Assembly: GCA_016721605.1 (NCBI GenBank)
Contig: JADKHS010000001.1
Coordinates: 124,001 to 188,000, forward strand
Direction of reading: 5' to 3'
DNA: 64,000 nt
Origin: Nitrosomonadales bacterium
GTDB lineage: Bacteria > Pseudomonadota > Gammaproteobacteria > Burkholderiales > Gallionellaceae
Below the pieces are notes generated by a model that worked only from the letters and a program-made list of their open reading frames with translations, did no database searches and had not been told where the DNA came from. This document shows positions 57,785 to 64,000 of the stretch, one piece after another (positions within the stretch are counted from its first letter, which is position 1; every line of letters starts with the position of its first letter). The position numbers and the translations under genes are program-made.

Positions 57785-58184
57785 GTTGTTCTCTTTTAAT
57801 TTATATTGGCTAAATTTAAACAGCTTTACCCCTGACCTCCCAAACTCCCCTTATCAGGGAGCTTAGCTAGGTAACTTGGTTATGCAAAGGGTCTGCATCA
57901 TTGATGAAGCAGATAAATGCAAAAAACCAGGAAGATCATATCGTCTTCAAGCATCAATATCTTGAAATGAAGGAATCCCCTGCGGTATTTGGTTGTGCAT
58001 CATCTGCCATAGATGGAGAAGGAGCTTTAGGTGCCCAGACGCGAGTGCAGTGAAGGCATCCATTGTTCCATAGCACCGACACTCTGAGCGTATCGGGTAG
58101 ACCCCCGGATAGCCTCTATTAAGAGAAGTCAGTGCAGCTTGCTGATTGCAACCCGCCATTCAGCGCCGGAAGAGACAACTCAAG
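57785..58184. other. Intergenic stretch between gltD and hemE, nothing firm
   Basis: 400 bases. A minus-strand open frame of 70 codons (57947-58159) has no ribosome binding site and no family I recognise. A short dyad CTCCC-cttatca-GGGAG occurs near 57844-57861. The end of gltB-gltD transcription and the hemE promoter should lie here. Confidence 0.35.
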
Positions 58185-59612
58185 TTAAAGCGGCAAACTG
58201 GAACTGCCCATCAAATACTCATCCACTGCACGCGCCGCTTGGCGGCCTTCGCGTATTGCCCAGACCACTAGCGACTGGCCGCGCCGCATATCACCAGCAG
58301 CAAACACCTTATCCACCGATGTCTGATAATAGCCCGCTCCCTCCGTGACAGCTTTGGCATTGCCGCGGCCATCTTTTTCAACGCCAAACGCTTCCAGGAT
58401 CTGCTGCACCGGGCTGACGAAGCCCATAGCCAAAAGCACGAGATCGGCTTTCATTTCAATTTCGCTGCCCGGCACTTCTTGCATTTTTCCGTCTTTCCAC
58501 TCGAAGCGCACGGCGTGCAATTTCTCGATTTTGCCATTGTTGCCGATTAACTCCTTGGTCGCCACAGCCCAATCACGCTGACAGCCTTCATCATGAGAAC
58601 TGGAAGTGCGTAACTTCATTGGCCAGTATGGCCAGATTAGCGGTTTATTCTCCTGCTCGGGCGGGCGCGGCATAACCTCAAACTGGGTCACCGAAGCCGC
58701 GCCTTGGCGGTTGGACGTGCCTACACAGTCGGAACCCGTGTCACCGCCGCCGATTACCACCACATGTTTGCCCGTCGCTTTAATCTGATCAGGTACCACG
58801 TCTCCCGCCACGATTCTGTTCTGTTGCGGCAGAAATTCCATTGCAAAGTGTACGCCCTGCAACTCACGCCCTAGCACTGGCAAGTCGCGTGGTTGTTCAG
58901 CCCCACCCGTTAATACTACGGCGTCGAACTCGTCCTTCAATTTTTGTGCCGACACCTGCACGCCGATATGCTGCTTGACGCGGAATTCCACACCCTCGGC
59001 GCGCATCTGTTCAATGCGACGGTCGATGTGCATTTTTTCAAGTTTGAAGTCGGGAATACCGTAACGTAAAAGGCCACCAATTCGATCATTTTTTTCAAAT
59101 ACCACCACATCATGTCCGACGCGCGCTAATTGTTGCGCACACGCCAAACCAGCCGGGCCAGAGCCGACCACGGCAATCTTCTTGCCGGACTTGGCCTGTG
59201 CTGGTTGAGGCAGCACCCAGCCTTCTTCCCAGCCTTTATCGATGATGGCATGCTCGATTGATTTTATGCCGACCGCATCGTCATTGATGGTCAATGTACA
59301 GGCCGCTTCACACGGTGCAGGACAAATGCGTCCAGTGAATTCTGGGAAATTGTTAGTGGAATGCAAGACGTCCAAGGCCTGCTTCCAGTTGCCGCGGTAA
59401 ACCAAATCATTCCAGTCCGGGATGATGTTATTAACCGGGCAACCTGTAGTACAAAATGGAATACCACAGTCCATACAGCGCGAACCCTGCACGGAAGCCT
59501 GCGGATCGGTCAAACGCGGGATGAATTCCTGATAGTTTTTCAGGCGTTCCGCGACCGGTAAGCTGTGCTCGCTTAAGCGGCGGAATTCCATGAATCCGGT
59601 AATCTTACCCAT
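58185..59612 (-). CDS. gltD: Glutamate synthase (NADPH) small subunit
   Basis: Complete at 475 residues. N-terminal Fe-S domain with [21 protein letters not shown] and [14 protein letters not shown]-binding [46 protein letters not shown]-binding [15 protein letters not shown]-terminal [22 protein letters not shown]. It passes electrons from NADPH to the large subunit. The ATG follows the gltB stop with no base between (TAAATG), and its TTGGAGG ribosome binding site lies within the last gltB codons, so the two are translationally coupled. Confidence 0.97.
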   Translation of the reverse strand: MGKITGFMEFRRLSEHSLPVAERLKNYQEFIPRLTDPQASVQGSRCMDCGIPFCTTGCPVNNIIPDWNDLVYRGNWKQALDVLHSTNNFPEFTGRICPAPCEAACTLTINDDAVGIKSIEHAIIDKGWEEGWVLPQPAQAKSGKKIAVVGSGPAGLACAQQLARVGHDVVVFEKNDRIGGLLRYGIPDFKLEKMHIDRRIEQMRAEGVEFRVKQHIGVQVSAQKLKDEFDAVVLTGGAEQPRDLPVLGRELQGVHFAMEFLPQQNRIVAGDVVPDQIKATGKHVVVIGGGDTGSDCVGTSNRQGAASVTQFEVMPRPPEQENKPLIWPYWPMKLRTSSSHDEGCQRDWAVATKELIGNNGKIEKLHAVRFEWKDGKMQEVPGSEIEMKADLVLLAMGFVSPVQQILEAFGVEKDGRGNAKAVTEGAGYYQTSVDKVFAAGDMRRGQSLVVWAIREGRQAARAVDEYLMGSSSLPL

Positions 59613-62600
59613 TTATACAGCCTCCAATTGCTTGCTCACCATGTCGCGTAACACATGTTCATCGGCCTTGCCGAGGTGGTTAAAATGCACCCGGCCATGC
59701 GTCTCGACTTCACCCAATTCAGTCGCAGCAGCCTCATCGGGTATCGGTTCCAGTTGCACCATCGCCAAATTGCAACGGTGTTCGAAGCCGCCATCCTCAT
59801 CCAGTACATAAGCAATGCCGCCGGACATGCCCGCAGCAAAATTGCGCCCGGTCTGACCGAGCACAACCACTAACCCGCCGGTCATGTATTCGCAACCGTG
59901 ATCGCCCAAGCCTTCCACTACCGCAATAGCGCCGGAATTGCGCACCGCGAAACGCTCACCAGCCACTCCTCGGAAATAGCATTCACCACTAGTCGCACCG
60001 TACAACACGGTATTGCCAACGATAATATTTTCCTCGGCCACGATGTTGCATTCCTTGGGCGGTAGCACCACGATGCGCCCGCCACATAACCCCTTGCCGA
60101 CATAGTCATTGCCCTCTCCAGACAGCTCGAAGGTAATGCCATGAGCGAGGAAAGCGCCGAAGCTCTGCCCGGCCGTGCCTTGTAATTTCACCGTAATCGT
60201 ATCGTTCGGTAATCCAGATTGACCATAACGTTTTGCCACTTCATGCGACAGCATTGCACCAACGGTACGGTTAACATTGCGAATGTGGCCTTCTATTATT
60301 ACCGGCAGCTTGTTTTCCAACGCAGGCATGGCTTCGGCAATAAGCCGATGATCTAACGCCTGAGTCAGTCCATGATCCTGTTCTTCGGCATGGCGGCGCG
60401 CCACGCTAGCCGGTACATCAGGCTGATGGAAAATTTTGGAGAAGTCCAAACCTTTGGCTTTCCAATGTGCAATGACATGTTTTGCGTCAAGCAATTCGCT
60501 ACGGCCGATTAGATCATCGAACTTGCGGATACCGATCTGCGCCATGTATTCGCGCACTTCTTCGGCCACAAAGAAGAAATAATTCACCACGTGTTCTGGC
60601 TGCCCGGTAAATTTCTTGCGTAATTCGGGATCTTGCGTCGCAACGCCCACCGGACAAGTGTTGAGATGGCACTTGCGCATCATGATGCAGCCTTCGACTA
60701 CCAGTGGCGCTGTGGCAAAACCAAACTCATCCGCACCGAGTAACGCACCGATTAACACATCGCGCCCGGTCTTCAACTGGCCGTCCACCTGCAAAACAAT
60801 CCGTCCACGCAACCGGTTTAACACCAGCGTTTGCTGAGCTTCCGCCAGCCCGAGTTCCCACGGGGTTCCGGCATGCTTAATGGAAGACAACGGCGAAGCA
60901 CCCGTGCCACCATCATGGCCAGCAACAGTTATATGATCGGCCTTGGCCTTGGCCACACCGGCCGCTACCGTACCAACGCCCACTTCAGATACCAACTTGA
61001 CCGAAATGGAGGCGTGCGGATTGGCATTTTTCAAATCATGAATGAGCTGCGCCAGATCTTCGATGGAATAAATATCGTGATGCGGCGGCGGTGAAATCAA
61101 CCCTACACCAGGTATGGCGAAACGTAATTTAGCGATGTATTCTGACACCTTGTGGCCGGGCAACTGGCCGCCTTCACCCGGCTTTGCGCCCTGCGCCATT
61201 TTGATTTGAATTTGATCGGCGCTCGTCAAGTATTCCGCTGTTACACCAAAGCGACCCGAGGCCACTTGTTTTATTTTGGAGCGCAATGAATCGCCTGACA
61301 ATAAAGTTAAATCAGCTTCAATACGTCCTTTACCTATAATTTCAGATAGTTTCTCGCCGCCTTTAATTCGCCTGAAACGCATCGGGACTTCGCCACCTTC
61401 GCCCGTGTTAGATTTGCCCCCGATACGGTTCATTGCGATGGCCAAAGCGGTGTGCGCCTCGGTGGAAATAGAGCCAAGCGACATTGCTCCCGTAGCAAAA
61501 CGTTTGACGATTTCTTTCGCCGGTTCGACCTCTGCCAAGGGCACGGGCGCGCCAGCGGATTTGATCTCGAATAAGCCGCGCAATGTCTTCATGCGCTGCG
61601 TCTGGTCGTTAATCAGCTTTGCATATTCTTTGTACGCCTGCCCATTGTTGGAACGCGTCGCATGTTGCAGCTTGGCGACGACATCCGGCGTCCACATATG
61701 CTCTTCACCCCGCACACGATAGGCATATTCTCCTCCCGCTTCCAACGCATTGGACAGCACCGGATCATTGCCGAAAGCGGCTTGATGGATACGCATCGCT
61801 TCTTCGGCCACTTCAGGTAAGCCTATGCCCTCGATCTGGGTCGCCGTGCCGGTGAAATACTGCGATACAAAATCAGCGTTCAGGCCGATTGCCTCAAAAA
61901 TCTGCCCACCGCAATAAGACTGATAAGTGGAGATGCCCATTTTGGACATTACCTTGAGCAGCCCCTTGTTTATTGCCTTAATGAAACGCTTATTCGCATC
62001 CTTGTTCGATAGACCCGCAGGTAAATAATCGCTCATGGCAGCAATAGTTTCATAGGCCAGCCACGGGCAGATCGCTTCAGCGCCATAACCGGCAAGTAAC
62101 GCGAAGTGATGGGTTTCACGCACAGAACCGGAGTCCACTACCAGTCCGGTGCTGGTGCGCAGCCCTTCGCGTACCAGATGATGGTGCACGCCTGCACAAG
62201 CCAGCAAAGCCGGGATCGCCACGCGACTACTTGAAATTGCACGGTCGGACAAAATCAGCACGTTGTAACCATCCGCCACCGCCTGGTCGGCTGCGGCACT
62301 CAGCGCCTTGATCGCGCCTTCGCAACCCGCCGCACCCTGTACCGCAGGATAAGTGATATCCAGCACCAGTGTCTTGTAACGTCCTTGAGTTAATGTGCTG
62401 ATGTCGCGCAGCTTGGCTAAATCTTCATTGGACAACACGGGCTGATGTACTTCGAGGCGCAGCGGCGGATCGGTCTCGTCGATACCGAGCAAATTGGGCT
62501 TTGGACCAATAAACGAAGTAAGCGACATGACGATCTCTTCACGGATCGGATCGATAGGCGGGTTAGTCACCTGAGCGAAAAGCTGCTTAAAATAACTGTA

Positions 62601-64000
62601 TAGAACTTTGTTTTTATCCGACAGCACAGGCAAGGTGGCATCATTTCCCATAGAACCAGTTGCCTCTTCCCCGGCGGCGGCCATGGGCGCAAGAATGAAT
62701 TTGATGTCTTCCTGCGAATAGCCAAATGCCTGCTGAGTATCCAGCAGGCTGGTGTCTAACAAGCTTTTCTTTATATCTACACTGGGCAGGTCGCCGAGGA
62801 AATAACGTGACTTCTCAATCCACTCGCGATACGGTTTTGCGGTAGCGAGCTGCTGCTTCAATTCGGCGTCGTCTACGATGCGGCCGGCTTCCAAATCGAT
62901 GAGGAACATCTTGCCCGGTTGTAGCCGCCACTTTTTCACAATTTTGCTTTGCGGAATATCCAGCACACCCATTTCAGATGCCATCAACACCAAGTCATCA
63001 TCTGTAATCAGATAGCGCGCCGGGCGCAGGCCGTTGCGGTCCAGCGTCGCGCCGATCATGCGGCCATCGGTGAAGGCCACAGCAGCGGGGCCATCCCACG
63101 GCTCCATCAACGCAGCATGGTATTCATAAAATGCGCGGCGCTCTTCATCCATCAATGGATTACCTGCCCAAGCTTCAGGAATCAGCAGCATCATCGCGTG
63201 TGGTAGCGAATAACCGCCTGCCACCAGCAATTCCAGTGCATTATCAAAACAGGCGGAATCGGATTGGCCTTCCACAATTAACGGCCACAATTTTTCCAGA
63301 TCTGCGCCCAGCAAACTGGATGACATCGCTGCATGACGCGCTGTCATCCAGTTCACGTTACCGCGTAAGGTATTGATCTCGCCGTTATGCGCAATCATGT
63401 GGAATGGATGCGCCAGATCCCAGGAGGGGAAAGTATTAGTGGAAAAACGTTGATGCACCAGCGCCAATGCGCTGACCATACTCTCATCTTGCAGATCGAG
63501 GTAATACTCGCCGACCTGATCGGCCAACAACATTCCCTTGTATACGATAGTGCGCGCAGAAAGCGACGGTATATAGAAACCTCGCCCTTGTTCATTGGGC
63601 AGGCCGCGCACAGCGTGCTCTGCAATCTTACGGATGACAAATAACTTACGTTCGAAGCTATCGACATCCGTGCAATTCGAACCGCATCCAATGAATACTT
63701 GGCGTACCAATGGCTCAACCGCCTTAACGCTTTCGCCCAAGCTACTATTGTCCACCGGCACATCACGCCAGCCCAACAAAACTTGTCCTTCCGCAGCAAT
63801 CTTGTCGGCAATCACCTGCTCGCAGGCGGCACGTGCCGCCGCATCGCGCGGCAGGAACAACATACCTACCCCGTATTTGCCTGCTGCCGGCAGGGATATG
63901 CCCTGTGTAGCGCATGATTTACGCAAAAATGCATCTGGAATCTGGATCAGAATACCCGCACCATCTCCCGCCAAAGGATCAGCGCCCACCGCACCGCGAT
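59613..64000 (-). CDS. gltB: Glutamate synthase (NADPH) large subunit, 5' part outside window
   Basis: About 1460 residues visible, open to the right edge; the N-terminal catalytic cysteine and some 30-50 residues are outside. The glutaminase domain continues from [41 protein letters not shown] is typical. The central and FMN domains show [20 protein letters not shown] and [19 protein letters not shown], and the 3Fe-4S site is [16 protein letters not shown]. The C-terminal beta-helix domain has GGRIVVLPP and [23 protein letters not shown]. Makes two glutamates from glutamine and 2-oxoglutarate. Unbroken over 4.3 kb, unlike many other genes here. Confidence 0.97.
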   Translation of the reverse strand, partial: RGAVGADPLAGDGAGILIQIPDAFLRKSCATQGISLPAAGKYGVGMLFLPRDAAARAACEQVIADKIAAEGQVLLGWRDVPVDNSSLGESVKAVEPLVRQVFIGCGSNCTDVDSFERKLFVIRKIAEHAVRGLPNEQGRGFYIPSLSARTIVYKGMLLADQVGEYYLDLQDESMVSALALVHQRFSTNTFPSWDLAHPFHMIAHNGEINTLRGNVNWMTARHAAMSSSLLGADLEKLWPLIVEGQSDSACFDNALELLVAGGYSLPHAMMLLIPEAWAGNPLMDEERRAFYEYHAALMEPWDGPAAVAFTDGRMIGATLDRNGLRPARYLITDDDLVLMASEMGVLDIPQSKIVKKWRLQPGKMFLIDLEAGRIVDDAELKQQLATAKPYREWIEKSRYFLGDLPSVDIKKSLLDTSLLDTQQAFGYSQEDIKFILAPMAAAGEEATGSMGNDATLPVLSDKNKVLYSYFKQLFAQVTNPPIDPIREEIVMSLTSFIGPKPNLLGIDETDPPLRLEVHQPVLSNEDLAKLRDISTLTQGRYKTLVLDITYPAVQGAAGCEGAIKALSAAADQAVADGYNVLILSDRAISSSRVAIPALLACAGVHHHLVREGLRTSTGLVVDSGSVRETHHFALLAGYGAEAICPWLAYETIAAMSDYLPAGLSNKDANKRFIKAINKGLLKVMSKMGISTYQSYCGGQIFEAIGLNADFVSQYFTGTATQIEGIGLPEVAEEAMRIHQAAFGNDPVLSNALEAGGEYAYRVRGEEHMWTPDVVAKLQHATRSNNGQAYKEYAKLINDQTQRMKTLRGLFEIKSAGAPVPLAEVEPAKEIVKRFATGAMSLGSISTEAHTALAIAMNRIGGKSNTGEGGEVPMRFRRIKGGEKLSEIIGKGRIEADLTLLSGDSLRSKIKQVASGRFGVTAEYLTSADQIQIKMAQGAKPGEGGQLPGHKVSEYIAKLRFAIPGVGLISPPPHHDIYSIEDLAQLIHDLKNANPHASISVKLVSEVGVGTVAAGVAKAKADHITVAGHDGGTGASPLSSIKHAGTPWELGLAEAQQTLVLNRLRGRIVLQVDGQLKTGRDVLIGALLGADEFGFATAPLVVEGCIMMRKCHLNTCPVGVATQDPELRKKFTGQPEHVVNYFFFVAEEVREYMAQIGIRKFDDLIGRSELLDAKHVIAHWKAKGLDFSKIFHQPDVPASVARRHAEEQDHGLTQALDHRLIAEAMPALENKLPVIIEGHIRNVNRTVGAMLSHEVAKRYGQSGLPNDTITVKLQGTAGQSFGAFLAHGITFELSGEGNDYVGKGLCGGRIVVLPPKECNIVAEENIIVGNTVLYGATSGECYFRGVAGERFAVRNSGAIAVVEGLGDHGCEYMTGGLVVVLGQTGRNFAAGMSGGIAYVLDEDGGFEHRCNLAMVQLEPIPDEAAATELGEVETHGRVHFNHLGKADEHVLRDMVSKQLEAV

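Noticed and set aside
57947..58159. Minus-strand open frame of 70 codons upstream of hemE
   Set aside because: No ribosome binding site, no recognisable family, odd composition; left as intergenic.
58185..64000. gltBD as part of a new redox system
   Set aside because: Both subunits carry all normal motifs in normal order and are coupled as usual; ordinary glutamate synthase.

Overview
The window is a piece of a betaproteobacterial chromosome. The complete S10-spc-alpha and str ribosomal operons, the secE-nusG-rpl-rpoBC cluster behind a tRNA-Tyr/Gly/Thr-tuf-tRNA-Trp unit, GTG-started EF-G, and the styles of Mrp, MetG and HemE all fit Betaproteobacteria. A member of Nitrosomonadales (Gallionellaceae-like) is my best guess from protein style only. 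Nearly everything from 6.4 to 38.3 kb is read from the minus strand.

Layout. 0-6.4 kb is an accessory, decaying region: the end of a methyltransferase gene, a broken diguanylate cyclase, fragments of IS5-, IS200/IS605- and IS4-type elements, an AraC regulator cut by the IS200-like element, and what looks like a worn copy of the 3' end of tmRNA. 6.4-24.6 kb (minus strand) holds rpsL-rpsG-fusA-tufA-rpsJ through rpsD-rpoA-rplQ in the classical order. 24.7-38.3 kb holds tRNA-Tyr, tRNA-Gly, tRNA-Thr, tufB, tRNA-Trp, secE, nusG, rplK, rplA, rplJ, rplL, rpoB and rpoC. 38.4-41.2 kb holds an IS110 remnant and an arginine/lysine/ornithine decarboxylase. 41.4-64 kb holds housekeeping genes: a small unknown gene, dcd, mrp (apbC), metG, dnaE, a REC-PAS regulator, a Crp/Fnr regulator opposite a BON lipoprotein, a FAD-linked 2-hydroxyacid dehydrogenase, priA, hemE, gltD and gltB (gltB runs off the right edge).

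Quality caveat that colours everything: about two dozen genes, including genes that cannot be lost (rpoB, rpoC, fusA, rplB, rpsC, secY, dnaE), carry small frame breaks. Where I could compare with the expected protein, most are the loss of one base (sometimes two) in an A, T or G run. The simplest reading is uncorrected sequencing error, not gene decay. I therefore give full gene spans across those breaks and call pseudogenes only where larger lesions, truncations or mobile-element debris are seen. Several lesions do not fit the homopolymer pattern and deserve attention: an in-frame TAA in rplA, an in-frame TGA in the REC-PAS gene, a 47-base gap in tufA relative to the near-identical tufB, and an internal deletion in the GGDEF domain.

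Functionally the window is dominated by the transcription and translation machinery. I can point to three good sigma70-type promoters (before rpsL, before rplN, before the tRNA-tufB unit), conserved-looking hairpins between rplA and rplJ and between rplL and rpoB, and a cluster of DnaA boxes in the priA-hemE gap. No CRISPR array, rRNA, prophage gene set or obviously new defence system is visible.
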